Below are positions 50,522-59,109 of a stretch of DNA of 64,000 bases, piece by piece. Made by a program: the position numbers and the translations under genes. The stretch covers positions 434,001-498,000 of the forward strand of contig NZ_CP048020.1 of NCBI RefSeq assembly GCF_010365865.1. Reading direction: 5' to 3'. Origin of the DNA: Treponema vincentii. Lineage in GTDB: Bacteria > Spirochaetota > Spirochaetia > Treponematales > Treponemataceae. Numbering within the stretch: position 1 is the first letter of the stretch; each line of letters begins with the position of its first letter. The notes under the pieces are model-generated. The model saw only the letters and a list, made by a program, of their open reading frames with translations, made no database searches and was not told where the DNA came from.

Positions 50522-52123
50522 ATGAGTAAAGAACAAAACAATCAGAAATTAGTACATTGGGCGGATCAAACCGCGGAGAAGATTATACGCGAGCGCGGCG
50601 ATTTGGAATCTTATACGTGCGCCTCGGGAATTACGCCGTCGGGAACCGTTCACATCGGCAACTTCCGGGAAATTATCTCGGTTGATTTAGTTGTACGTGC
50701 GTTACGCGACCGCGGCAAAAAGGTACGCTTTATTTATTCGTGGGATGATTACGATGTGTTCCGCAAAGTGCCTGAAAATATGCCGGGAAAAGAAACGCTG
50801 CAAAACTATCTGCGGTATCCCATCACAATGGTACCCGACACAACCGGCCGCGACACGTCTTACGCGCGTCATCACGAAGTAGATGTAGAGCAGGTGCTGC
50901 CGAGAGTCGGTATTCATCCCGAATTTTTATATCAGGCTGAACGGTATCGCAGCGGCATGTATGCCGAAGGGATGAAAAAAGCGCTGCAGAACCGCGACAA
51001 AATAAAAGACTGTTTAAACCGCTACCGCGATGATGAGCATAAAATTCCTGCAACGGAAGAATATTGGCCTGTCGCGGCTTTTTGCTGCAACTGCAATAAA
51101 GACACTACCGAGATCGTTTCTTACGACGGCGAATACGGATTGGAATACCGCTGCACAAGCTGCGGTCATCAGGAAAAGGCCGACTTACGCACCTCAAAGG
51201 AATTAAAACTCGGCTGGAGGGTTGACTGGCCGATGCGCTGGCAGTTTGAAAAAACGGTTTTTGAACCTGCCGGAAAAGACCATCACAGCCAAGGCGGTTC
51301 TTTCGACACGGCGCGGCTTGTCGCGGATGAAGTATATGATTGGCCTGCTCCGGTCAGCTTTCGCTACGATTTTATCGGCATTAAAGGCTTGCCGGGTAAA
51401 ATGTCCTCGTCAAAGGGAAAGGTCATCAGTCTGTCCGATGTCTTGAACGTGTATCAGCCTGAAATTGCGCGGTACTTGTTTGCCGGAACGAGGCCGAACA
51501 CGGAGTTTTCCATCAGCTTCGACTTGGACGTTATCAAAACCTATGAGGACTACGATAAAACCGAGCGTATCGTATGGGGTGTCGATAAGGCTAAAAACGA
51601 TGAGGTGTATGCGAAAGAACGCCGCATCTATGAACTTTCGCAGGTTGAAGGGATGCCGCCGTGCATAGCCTATCAAATTCCGTTCAGACACCTCTGTAAT
51701 CTTTTACAAATTAACGCCGGAGACATCGCGGCGGTCATGAAGCTTTTGCCGGATATGAAGGAAGAACAGCGGGAGCGTTTTGAAGCACGGGCGAAGTGCG
51801 CATGGTATTGGATTACCGAATGTGCGCCGGAAGACTTCCGGTTTGCACTACGTACCGACGGCGGCAAGGCGGAACTTTCTACATCCAAAACCGCTGCACT
51901 CTGCAAAATTCGCGATGAGCTGTTACCGCAGATGGACGCGCTTGATGAAAAAGCTTTTTCAACTGCGCTGTATGATGTAGCTCATGCATGCGAAATCGAA
52001 CCGAAAGCGCTGTTTACCGCCGTCTATCAGGTGTTGATTGGGAAAGACCAAGGACCGCGCCTTGCAGGTTTTATGAAGATAATCGGAAAGGAACGGCTTG
52101 CACAATTGCTTTCATTTTATTAG
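50522..52123 (+). CDS. lysS: Lysyl-tRNA synthetase, class I
   Basis: Charges tRNA-Lys using the class I fold, a version found in archaea and spirochaetes and unlike the class II enzyme of most bacteria. The 533-residue protein has the nucleotide-binding HIGN motif in SGTVHIGNFREI and KMSSSKG in PGKMSSSKGKVISL, plus a zinc-knuckle-like CCNCNKDTT ... CTSCGHQE. An AGGGATGAT stretch precedes the ATG. A rho-independent terminator lies 140 bases downstream. Confidence 0.96.
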   Translation: MSKEQNNQKLVHWADQTAEKIIRERGDLESYTCASGITPSGTVHIGNFREIISVDLVVRALRDRGKKVRFIYSWDDYDVFRKVPENMPGKETLQNYLRYPITMVPDTTGRDTSYARHHEVDVEQVLPRVGIHPEFLYQAERYRSGMYAEGMKKALQNRDKIKDCLNRYRDDEHKIPATEEYWPVAAFCCNCNKDTTEIVSYDGEYGLEYRCTSCGHQEKADLRTSKELKLGWRVDWPMRWQFEKTVFEPAGKDHHSQGGSFDTARLVADEVYDWPAPVSFRYDFIGIKGLPGKMSSSKGKVISLSDVLNVYQPEIARYLFAGTRPNTEFSISFDLDVIKTYEDYDKTERIVWGVDKAKNDEVYAKERRIYELSQVEGMPPCIAYQIPFRHLCNLLQINAGDIAAVMKLLPDMKEEQRERFEARAKCAWYWITECAPEDFRFALRTDGGKAELSTSKTAALCKIRDELLPQMDALDEKAFSTALYDVAHACEIEPKALFTAVYQVLIGKDQGPRLAGFMKIIGKERLAQLLSFY

Positions 52124-52261
52124 AATACTGCGCAAATGATGGCACAAGGTTGTAATGCGGTTTTGAATGTACATTCTACTTTAAAAGACAGGCAAGAGGT
52201 ATCCCATTTTTTGCCGCTTCATCCTTTGCAGCCGGTTGTTATGTTATTATTGAATTTTTTA

Positions 52262-52290
52262 AACGCTCTTTTTTAAGGGCGTTTTTTTTT
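52262..52290 (+). terminator. Rho-independent terminator after lysS
   Basis: AACGCTCT (52262-52269) pairs with AGGGCGTT (52276-52283) followed by a run of T. Confidence 0.8.
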
Positions 52291-52302
52291 GTGAACACGG
52301 AT

Positions 52303-52342
52303 GGGCATCTCTAAAAACTCGGTTAGATTTTTAGAGATGCCC
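52303..52342. repeat. Family A hairpin, first of three in a row
   Basis: GGGCATCTCTAAAAA (52303-52317) and TTTTTAGAGATGCCC (52328-52342) form a perfect 15-bp stem. It contains the CTCTAAAAACT core of family A. Confidence 0.7.
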
Positions 52343-52347
52343 GACGA

Positions 52348-52390
52348 GTATTTTTATAAATTGTTATACTGTAATAATTTATAAAAATAC
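52348..52390. repeat. AT-rich perfect hairpin
   Basis: GTATTTTTATAAATT (52348-52362) and AATTTATAAAAATAC (52376-52390) form a perfect 15-bp stem around a 13-base loop. It lies between two family A hairpins upstream of the UPRT-like gene. Confidence 0.65.
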
Positions 52391-52410
52391 ATCGCAAAAA
52401 GTTTAAGGAA

Positions 52411-52442
52411 AACCTCTAAAAAACTGAAGTTTTTTAGAGGTT
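52411..52442. repeat. Family A hairpin, third of three in a row
   Basis: AACCTCTAAAAAACT (52411-52425) and AGTTTTTTAGAGGTT (52428-52442) form a perfect 15-bp stem with almost no loop. It lies 59 bases before the next start codon. Confidence 0.7.
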
Positions 52443-52501
52443 CTCGGATGCTTTAAAAAGCCGACCGCGTTTATGTATTTAATTTAATAGAGGAGTTTGA
52501 T

Positions 52502-53569
52502 ATGAAACAAGTTATTATGGAAGCGGAATCGCTTCAAGGCTATTTGACGTCGAAGGATAATGCATATCTCAAAAAATTAGATGAATTGTATAATCTGACA
52601 ATGCAACAATTTACACGGCTCGATACTGCCGCGGATATAAAAGAAAAAGATGCGGCTGAAACTGAGATTATCGCATTATATGATAAAATGGGAAAGATTT
52701 TGCAGGAAATCTGTAAAGAAGTGCCTCAGCTCAAGGTGTATTCATTCATTACTGATTTTGCAAGCCATGCGGAAGCCTCTCGCGTTATGGCGAAACTGCG
52801 CAGCAGCGAAACCGGTCATAACGAATTCATCTATTATACTCAGCGCGCCTTTGAAATGCTGTTCAAACTTGCGTATAGCGGAAGCCACGAAGACAGCAAA
52901 AACTACCTTATTTCCAAAACGCCGGTTACCGTTCCCGTACAGAACTATGCCGTACATAAAATCTGCGACATCGATCATAAGATAGAAAATACCGTCATGT
53001 GTGTTATGCTGCGCGGTGCACTCCTTCCGTCGATGATTATGTCCAAGGAGATTGAAGAATATTCCTCACACGGCTATGTAACCCCGTTCGCACTGTTTAA
53101 GATTAAACGGGATGATACAAAAAAAGTTGACGATATGCAGTACGTACTCAATTTGGATATGTCGTATTTCAATTTAGAAGACTTGAACGGGAAAGACCTG
53201 ATCTTTGCAGATCCGATGAATGCAACCGGCGGCAGTTTGATTACTGTTGTCAAATACCTTGAACGGCAGGGAGTGAAACCGAAATCGATCAGCTGCTTCC
53301 ATGTTATCTCATCGCTCAAGGGAGCTTTGTGTGCCGCCCGCGCTTTAAAGAACTGTACGGTGTATACACTGTGGATGGATCCTGCACTGAACTCCGCCGC
53401 GTATATTCTTCCCGGGCTGGGAGATGCGGGCGATAGGATCAACGGGATTGATGAAGCTGAACATCCGCGGAATATGATTCAGCTTATTGCGGATTACGGC
53501 GCGACTATTGCAGGTTTGTATCGTCATCAGTTGAGAGCGATTGAGAATGTGGTGCTTCAAAATAAATAA
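52502..53569 (+). CDS. Uracil phosphoribosyltransferase-like protein
   Basis: A 355-residue protein whose C-terminal ~210 residues match uracil phosphoribosyltransferase: the PRPP loop [14 protein letters not shown], a [13 protein letters not shown] segment, and the C-terminal uracil-site pattern [16 protein letters not shown]. It would convert uracil and PRPP to UMP. The N-terminal ~145 residues are an extra helical region not found in ordinary Upp (about 210 residues), of unknown role. GAGGAG lies before the ATG. Three perfect hairpins occupy the leader. Whether it is a true Upp or a divergent relative is unclear. Confidence 0.75.
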   Translation: MKQVIMEAESLQGYLTSKDNAYLKKLDELYNLTMQQFTRLDTAADIKEKDAAETEIIALYDKMGKILQEICKEVPQLKVYSFITDFASHAEASRVMAKLRSSETGHNEFIYYTQRAFEMLFKLAYSGSHEDSKNYLISKTPVTVPVQNYAVHKICDIDHKIENTVMCVMLRGALLPSMIMSKEIEEYSSHGYVTPFALFKIKRDDTKKVDDMQYVLNLDMSYFNLEDLNGKDLIFADPMNATGGSLITVVKYLERQGVKPKSISCFHVISSLKGALCAARALKNCTVYTLWMDPALNSAAYILPGLGDAGDRINGIDEAEHPRNMIQLIADYGATIAGLYRHQLRAIENVVLQNK

Positions 53570-54407
53570 GCGTATCGATGAGAGAGTGGTTCAATTGACG
53601 ACGGGAGCGGTGGTTCAACGGATTACAGCTGTTAACTCCGCTGAGGACGTCTACAATATTGTCGATCGGGTACCGAAAAACAGCATACTGTTTGTTCTCC
53701 TTTTTTTTATAACCGCTGCCGGTCTGTTTGCAAAGGGTAGTGTTGATTCCGAGACGGCAAAAGCCTATTTTGAAATTGCTCAAGCCTATACCGAGATATC
53801 CAAGTACGACAAAGCGGCGGAATTTTACCTAAAGGCGGCAAAAGATCCTGCGCATAAAAATGCGGCGGAGTATAATTTGGCACGAGTGTATGGGCTGCAA
53901 GGCGATTGGGAAAAGGCAAAGAATATTTTTGAACGGCAATACAAAGAAGCGCCCGGTAATGTGTTGATTGCAAAGGCGTATGCCTACAGCCTTGCAGCAA
54001 CCGGCGACGAAGCGCGCGCCTGTGAAATGTATAAAAAATTGTACGATGAGGATTCGGAAAACCCCGAAGCGGTGCTCAATTATGCCCGTATACTGATTCT
54101 TTCCAAACGGTACGACCAAGCGCTTTCTTTTATTGAGGAGATGAAAACTCGATTTACCGAAAGTAGCGAAAATAAAGCCTTTGCCGAACTGGAAGAAAAT
54201 ATCAAGAAAGCGCAGGAAGAGCCGGAAAAACAGAAAAAAGAACCGCAGCATCAGGAAGAGCTGAATAAAGACGGTAAAACGCAAGAAAAGCAGGATAAAG
54301 AAGAGCGGAATAAGGGCGGTACCGAAAACCGATTGGGAAAAGCCGCCTCCAATTCCAAGGCTGAACCGAGTACTAATTTTGAAAAGGCGAAGGTAGATGA
54401 AAGGTAG
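53541..54407 (+). CDS. Exported TPR-repeat protein
   Basis: A protein of up to 288 residues. A signal-like hydrophobic segment ([18 protein letters not shown]) lies at about residues 48-66 of the longest frame, followed by three or four TPR units ([60 protein letters not shown]). The C-terminus is a highly charged K/E/Q tail. The start is uncertain: the longest frame overlaps the UPRT-like gene by 29 bases, and a GTG near 53610 with GGGAG upstream would put the signal peptide nearer the N-terminus. The next gene starts directly after its stop codon. Confidence 0.7.
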   Translation: MRMWCFKINKRIDERVVQLTTGAVVQRITAVNSAEDVYNIVDRVPKNSILFVLLFFITAAGLFAKGSVDSETAKAYFEIAQAYTEISKYDKAAEFYLKAAKDPAHKNAAEYNLARVYGLQGDWEKAKNIFERQYKEAPGNVLIAKAYAYSLAATGDEARACEMYKKLYDEDSENPEAVLNYARILILSKRYDQALSFIEEMKTRFTESSENKAFAELEENIKKAQEEPEKQKKEPQHQEELNKDGKTQEKQDKEERNKGGTENRLGKAASNSKAEPSTNFEKAKVDER

Positions 54408-55760
54408 ATGATAAGAAAAAAGCATAACAGGTTTGTCAGCAATATAGGGTTTATTCTCGCCTGCGTCGGTTCGGCTGTCGGTATGGCAAATGTGTGGGGC
54501 TTCCCCTACAAACTTGGAAGCAACGGCGGCGGCGCCTTTTTGCTCATCTATATTTTATTTGTTATTCTTTTCGGATATGTCGGGCTTTCCGCAGAATACG
54601 CAATCGGCCGCCGCAGCGGTACGGGGACGCTCGGCTCCTATGCCTATGCATGGAAGCACGGCCGCAAAGACCTTGAGGGCATCGGTAAGATAGTCGGATG
54701 GCTGCCTTTGGCGGGTTCAATTACAATCGCCATCGGGTATGCCGTTATCATCGCGTATGTACTCAAGGCTTTTACGCAGTCCGTATTGGGCAGTATTATG
54801 ACGGTAGAACCCGGACAGTGGTTTGAATCCTTTGCCTTTCAGCAGTTCAGCGTTGTGCCCTATCACGCGGTTATTATTATTGTAACGCTGCTGACCATTG
54901 TGCTCGGTGCACATACAATCGAAAAAACAAATAAAATAATGATGCCGCTTTTTTTCATATTGTTTGCGGCATTGGCAGTTCGTATGGCATTTTTGCCCGG
55001 CGCTTTTGCAGGGTATACGTTTTTATTTACCCCCGATTGGAATCATTTAAAAAATCCGTCCGTGTGGATAACCGCGATGGGGCAGGCCTTTTTCTCATTA
55101 TCTATTACCGGCTCGGGAATGATTGTCTACGGCGCTTATTTAAGTAAAGATCATGACTGTGTAGCGGGAGCAAAAAATACCGCACTGTTTGATACCATCG
55201 CGGCGGTTGTTGCAGCCCTTGTGATGATCCCCGCGTGCTTTGCTTATCGGATGGATCCCGCAGGCGGTCCCGGTTTGCTATTCGTTGTCCTTCCTTCCAT
55301 TCTTCAAAAAATGCCCGGCGGCAGAATATTCGGTATCATCCTGTACCTTGTCGTCGTGTTCGGAGGAATTTCATCCTTGCAAAATATGCTTGAAGTGGTC
55401 GCCGAATCGCTGATGCACACGTTTAAAGGCTTAAAACGCACCGCGGTGATTACCGTTCTTGGCGTCATCACCTTCGGCATCGGTGTATTTATGGAACCCA
55501 TCGCAGAAACCAAGGGCGCAATTCTCGGCGGCTGGGGCGCATGGATGGATTTGGTCTCCACATATATTATACCGATCGGTGCAGTGCTCGGCGCCGTTTC
55601 GTGGTTCTGGGTAATGAAAAAAGATGAGCTTTTGGATGAAATCAACACCGGAGCAAAGAAATGCTACGGCAACGGCTGGTACTACCTTGGTAAATACGTG
55701 TACACACTCTTCGCGCTGTTTTTGTGCGTTGTTGCATTGGTGCGCGGCGAAGGATTCTAG
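54408..55760 (+). CDS. Sodium-dependent transporter (SNF/NSS family)
   Basis: A 450-residue membrane protein of the neurotransmitter:sodium symporter family, like LeuT. The signature first helix is clear (FILACVGSAVGMANVWGFPY, then KLGSNGGGAFLLIY), with about 11-12 helices in total. It would import an amino acid with Na+; the substrate (for example tryptophan, tyrosine or a branched-chain amino acid) cannot be read. It begins immediately after the TPR gene stop, without a clear ribosome site, so the two are probably co-translated. Confidence 0.9.
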   Translation: MIRKKHNRFVSNIGFILACVGSAVGMANVWGFPYKLGSNGGGAFLLIYILFVILFGYVGLSAEYAIGRRSGTGTLGSYAYAWKHGRKDLEGIGKIVGWLPLAGSITIAIGYAVIIAYVLKAFTQSVLGSIMTVEPGQWFESFAFQQFSVVPYHAVIIIVTLLTIVLGAHTIEKTNKIMMPLFFILFAALAVRMAFLPGAFAGYTFLFTPDWNHLKNPSVWITAMGQAFFSLSITGSGMIVYGAYLSKDHDCVAGAKNTALFDTIAAVVAALVMIPACFAYRMDPAGGPGLLFVVLPSILQKMPGGRIFGIILYLVVVFGGISSLQNMLEVVAESLMHTFKGLKRTAVITVLGVITFGIGVFMEPIAETKGAILGGWGAWMDLVSTYIIPIGAVLGAVSWFWVMKKDELLDEINTGAKKCYGNGWYYLGKYVYTLFALFLCVVALVRGEGF

Positions 55761-55900
55761 AGCATAGGCATAATCCGGCTGTTGATGATGTGTTCCGGCG
55801 AATGCTATGATAGAAAGATGAGGCTGTTTGGCGAGGTATAGTTTAGATTGAAAGCGTGTAGTTTCTATGATATTATGAGGAAAGGTCTAAGGGGTGTTAT

Positions 55901-56584
55901 GTGGTTGACAAAATTATAGGTGACAATAATGAAAAAAAAGGAAAAAAATGGGTAGTGAAAAAAAACAAATTTGACAGAATATCACAATGGATGGGGTTTA
56001 TTGGTTGTATATTAAGTATAATTATTGCAGCTTTTAATCTTTATTCTAAAATTAAACCATTACAGCATAATGTGAGCATTGCTGTTCCAAAAGTAGATAT
56101 TAACGAGGATAATATTCAATTTGCTTTAGTTTGCGATAACAAGGGTGATTATGATGAAATAGTAACAGATGTAAGTTTATATTTTGTTGAGAATTACCAA
56201 AGTAATAATATGAATAATGCACACATTGCTCAATCGAATGAATTAATTTTATTACCCAAAAAAGGTACTGTTAAAAATATACTTGTAGGCAAACTCGATC
56301 TAAACCGCATACCTTTTAATATTTTACTGGTCAATGATAAAACATATACTATTGTGCTGAATATTAGTTTAGTAAAAAATGATAATGAAATAGTGACAAA
56401 TGAGTTGCCTATTGGAATGATTAAAATATTGAAAAATAGTAATAATGATTTTGTCTCGGGAGATATTCAATTTATTACACAATATAAAAAAGTTGATTTT
56501 AGTAAATCAAAACCAGTTCTAACAATTACTAGTTTCCCTAGAACTATAGAATATGATACTTTTGAATTAAGCATAGTTAAGTAA
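55901..56584 (+). CDS. Cassette-encoded membrane-anchored protein
   Basis: A 227-residue protein of unknown function, very AT-rich. The N-terminus is strongly basic (EKKGKKWVVKKNKFDR), followed by one membrane helix (WMGFIGCILSIIIAAFNLY) and a polar domain of about 180 residues that reads like an immunoglobulin-like beta sandwich (alternating hydrophobics, no cysteine pattern). The GTG at 55901 has AAGGGG upstream. An attC-like site lies eleven bases after its stop, so I interpret it as an integron gene cassette. There is no clear function. Confidence 0.55.
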   Translation: MVDKIIGDNNEKKGKKWVVKKNKFDRISQWMGFIGCILSIIIAAFNLYSKIKPLQHNVSIAVPKVDINEDNIQFALVCDNKGDYDEIVTDVSLYFVENYQSNNMNNAHIAQSNELILLPKKGTVKNILVGKLDLNRIPFNILLVNDKTYTIVLNISLVKNDNEIVTNELPIGMIKILKNSNNDFVSGDIQFITQYKKVDFSKSKPVLTITSFPRTIEYDTFELSIVK

Positions 56585-56594
56585 TCGACGAGCG

Positions 56595-56661
56595 ATCTAA
56601 CACCTGCTTCAACGCTGGCAAGCGGGATAAGTCCGTTTGCCAGCTTAACTGCCTGTTACCC
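56595..56661 (+). repeat. attC-like integron recombination site 1
   Basis: ATCTAACACCTGCTTCAAC, then a perfect-but-one 12-bp stem GCTGGCAAGCGG/CCGTTTGCCAGC (56614-56625/56633-56644), then TTAACTGCCTGTTACCC. The outer TAACA/TGTTA pair, the TTCAAC ... GCTTAACT L-box pair and the stem between match the layout of attC sites of known cassettes. It lies directly after a stop codon. Confidence 0.65.
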
Positions 56662-56694
56662 GGATACCCCTCTGGAATGCTTGGAGAATAAAAA

Positions 56695-57142
56695 ATGGTT
56701 TTTAATGGTTTTTTACTAATATCATTTTACTTTTTCGTATTCATTCTTCCTGGAATCGGAATAATTTTTGGTATTATAGAACTTAAAAATAAAATCTCAA
56801 ATAAGAACGCTGTTTCTAAAAAGAAAAATAATAGATTTGGTATTTATGGTATTGTTTCAATTTTTTTTATAATTTTTCTTCTTTTTTTTCCTATCCATAC
56901 AGTTCTTTCTTTAAAATATTCAAAACCGGAATCTTTATTAAACTATTTTGAAAAGAACTTTGATTATTTTGAAAAGTACAGTTTTGGTTATAGAAAGCAA
57001 GTCAAACTTACTAAGGGAGTAGTAATACGTGACTTTATGCTACTTGAGGTATTCTAATAATAGAAACGTAGCTTTGAAAAAATGGAAAGAATATGACTTT
57101 ACTTATTTCAAATCAGATTATAGAACTGGAACAGACAAATGA
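56695..57142 (+). pseudogene. Cassette-encoded membrane protein, probable frameshift
   Basis: The first 120 codons (to 57057) encode two membrane helices (about residues 4-26 and 48-72) and a polar tail. In the next frame, coding continues as LRYSNNRNVALKKWKEYDFT and YFKSDYRTGTDK to a TGA at 57140-57142 that overlaps the ATG of the following gene in the classic ATGA way. One extra base between 57026 and 57054 would explain this, giving about 148 residues. GGAG lies nine bases before the ATG. No family recognised. If the frame is real, the protein simply ends at residue 120. Confidence 0.5.
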
Positions 57143-57498
57143 ATAAATTAACACAAAATAAAGTTAGTATTATTAGCATTTATTTCTTTATTTTCTTATT
57201 CTTATTTGTATTATCATTATGTATTTACAAAATATCTGATGGATCAATTACATACATCGAAATGTTACAAGAGGACTATTTAATAATTTTACTTGGTGTT
57301 CCATTATTTATTCTTTCAAAGCATAGTTTACTTGATAATTTTATGAGTATTATTATCATTTTAGGTACAATAATTCCAATCGGGTTTTCAGTTAAGAAAA
57401 AGAAGTTACTGCCATTTATTATCATTAATATATTATCAGTAGCGTTATGGTTCTTTATCGGAATGATTGCGTTTGGCATTAGAAAAGGAGAAGGATAA
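57139..57498 (+). CDS. Cassette-encoded small membrane protein
   Basis: A 119-residue protein with three or four membrane helices (VSIISIYFFIFLFLFVLSL, DYLIILLGVPLFIL, FMSIIIILGTIIPIGFSV, FIIINILSVALWFFIGMIA). No family recognised. Its ATG overlaps the TGA that would end the restored upstream frame, so the pair may be co-translated from one cassette. An attC-like site begins four bases after its stop. The composition is very AT-rich. Confidence 0.55.
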   Translation: MNKLTQNKVSIISIYFFIFLFLFVLSLCIYKISDGSITYIEMLQEDYLIILLGVPLFILSKHSLLDNFMSIIIILGTIIPIGFSVKKKKLLPFIIINILSVALWFFIGMIAFGIRKGEG

Positions 57499-57501
57499 AA
57501 C

Positions 57502-57569
57502 TTCTAACACTTACTTCAATACTGATATTTCAGACAAGCCGCAAATGCAGATTAAACGAATGTTGAACG
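57502..57569 (+). repeat. attC-like integron recombination site 2
   Basis: TTCTAACACTTACTTCAATACTG closely matches the start of the site at 56595, differing mostly by transitions, and the 3' part CAGATTAAACGAATGTTGAAC supplies the complementary L and R boxes ending in GTTGAAC. It follows a stop codon and precedes the next gene by 24 bases. Confidence 0.55.
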
Positions 57570-57592
57570 GCACCTTTAATGCAGGAGAAAAA

Positions 57593-58153
57593 ATGAAATC
57601 AACTGAAGTATATAAAATTATAAATCTAATAATTAAGGAAGATTTTAAAGCATTAGGATATAAAAAAACTAAAGGTGGAATGCTTGGGTTTTATAAGCAA
57701 ATAAATAAATTCTATGTAATATTTTGGTTTCAATGTTCTCAAAGTGCTTTTAATTTTTATACAGGATCAAAATTTACCATCGAATTTCAGCTAAGTGAGA
57801 CAGATGGAATAGGCTCTGAGGCTATTGAGAGGCATAGAATAAGTCATTATTTAACACAAGAAGAATTAAAATACATTACAAAAAAAGAAAATGAAATAAG
57901 AAAAAATATGAAAAAGCCCCCTTCAAATTATTCATTGCTAAATATGTCTGATGATATTAAAAAATGGTTTATGAAAAATTACGAACCCATAAGAGATGTA
58001 TATAATAATGATACAGATATTTGGCTTAGATATATTGAAGAAAAGAATATAAAAGAATGGGCTGAATATTTTAAAAATATAATCAAAAGAATAGTAGGTG
58101 TCTTGGAGCAAAAAGCAATGAGTCAGGAACGCCCATTAATAGTAATTGGTTGA
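57593..58153 (+). CDS. DUF4304-like protein
   Basis: A 186-residue protein matching the DUF4304 pattern from memory: IKEDFKALGYKKTKGGMLGFYK near the start, FYVIFWFQCSQSAFNFYTGS and FTIEFQLSE. Function unknown; members are scattered among bacteria and common in accessory DNA. The ATG at 57593 has GGAG seven bases upstream; the frame is open earlier but would pass through the attC-like site. It is the last gene of the cassette cluster; no attC-like site follows before the convergent mutY-like gene. Confidence 0.7.
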   Translation: MKSTEVYKIINLIIKEDFKALGYKKTKGGMLGFYKQINKFYVIFWFQCSQSAFNFYTGSKFTIEFQLSETDGIGSEAIERHRISHYLTQEELKYITKKENEIRKNMKKPPSNYSLLNMSDDIKKWFMKNYEPIRDVYNNDTDIWLRYIEEKNIKEWAEYFKNIIKRIVGVLEQKAMSQERPLIVIG

Positions 58154-58177
58154 TAGTAACATAAAAAAACAATCCCC

Positions 58178-59011
58178 TTACTGCTTAATGGAATAGAACC
58201 CGTCCTCTTCTGCAACAAAACCTTCGCGGATGAGACCTTCGAGCGCTTTATCGAAGAGGAGCTTTTCCGTCTGAGTATTGCCGTACAGCTCTGCATATTC
58301 TTGGTTATTGTGCGCCGTAAGAGTTCTGATTACTGCGCCGCGCGCTTGCCGTACCGAACCTTCAAACTTGGACTGTTTGGTATAATGCCTACTTTTTCTG
58401 TTCGGATTAACGGTCTTCTTTTTTAATTCCGCCCCGTAATCCATCAGCGCGTAATACCAAAGCCGCGGGTTTTCTTTATACAATGAAGCTTCGATATGTG
58501 GAAATAGTTCTTTATCGCTGATATCGGTTCTGTCTTTAAAAAAGAAAAAGATAAACACCGCGCGGATATTTGTTTCGATAAATGCGTTGGCTTTATTGTA
58601 GGCGAATGTAGAAATCGCGGCAGCCGTGTAGGGGCCGATACCTGAAAGTGTTTGAAGCGTTTCAGGAGCATCGGGAACAACTCCGCCGTATTCGCTTACA
58701 ATGGTTTGAGCGCACTGATGTAAAAAACGCGCGCGGCGGTTATATCCCAAGCCTACCCACTGCTCAAGCACCTGCACGAGGGAGGCTGCCGCAAGGTCTT
58801 GCACCGTGGGGAACACTTCCAACCAGCGGTTGTATTTTTCCACCACTCGCTCGGTCTGCGTTTGCTGCAGCATAAATTCGGACACAAGGATGGAGTACGG
58901 ATCGTTCGTTGTGCGCCACGGAAAAGACCGCCCGTGTACAGCATAGTAATCTAAAATCGCTTTTTGAAAATCGGTGTAATCGGGGGTGTGTACGGATTCA
59001 AAAGTATTCAT
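58178..59011 (-). CDS. MutY-like HhH-GPD glycosylase without iron-sulfur cluster
   Basis: A 277-residue helix-hairpin-helix-GPD DNA glycosylase most like MutY (RSFPWRTTNDPYSILVSEFM, LQQTQTERVVEKYNRWL, LSGIGPYTAAAISTFAYN). Glu45 fits the MutY catalytic Glu. Two departures stand out: the GPD aspartate position reads IETNIR with Glu146, and the C-terminal part lacks the four cluster cysteines (only Cys100 in the whole protein). The C-terminal MutT-like domain is also absent. It belongs to a recognised clusterless clade in which IETNIR and KQSKFEGS are common. It probably repairs oxidised or mismatched bases, but the substrate may differ from A:8-oxoG. Confidence 0.8.
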   Translation of the reverse strand: MNTFESVHTPDYTDFQKAILDYYAVHGRSFPWRTTNDPYSILVSEFMLQQTQTERVVEKYNRWLEVFPTVQDLAAASLVQVLEQWVGLGYNRRARFLHQCAQTIVSEYGGVVPDAPETLQTLSGIGPYTAAAISTFAYNKANAFIETNIRAVFIFFFFKDRTDISDKELFPHIEASLYKENPRLWYYALMDYGAELKKKTVNPNRKSRHYTKQSKFEGSVRQARGAVIRTLTAHNNQEYAELYGNTQTEKLLFDKALEGLIREGFVAEEDGFYSIKQ

Positions 59012-59109
59012 AGGTTTTCTATTGTATGGATAATGTGCATAAACTTACGGCTATAGAATTGATATCCATTCATCTTGCACACTAATGTTCAGTTTATGAT
59101 ATGCTTTTG

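Noticed and set aside
52303-52442. Possible CRISPR array
   Set aside because: The repeats are self-complementary hairpins of differing sequence without regular spacers, and no cas gene is near. No CRISPR is seen anywhere in the window.
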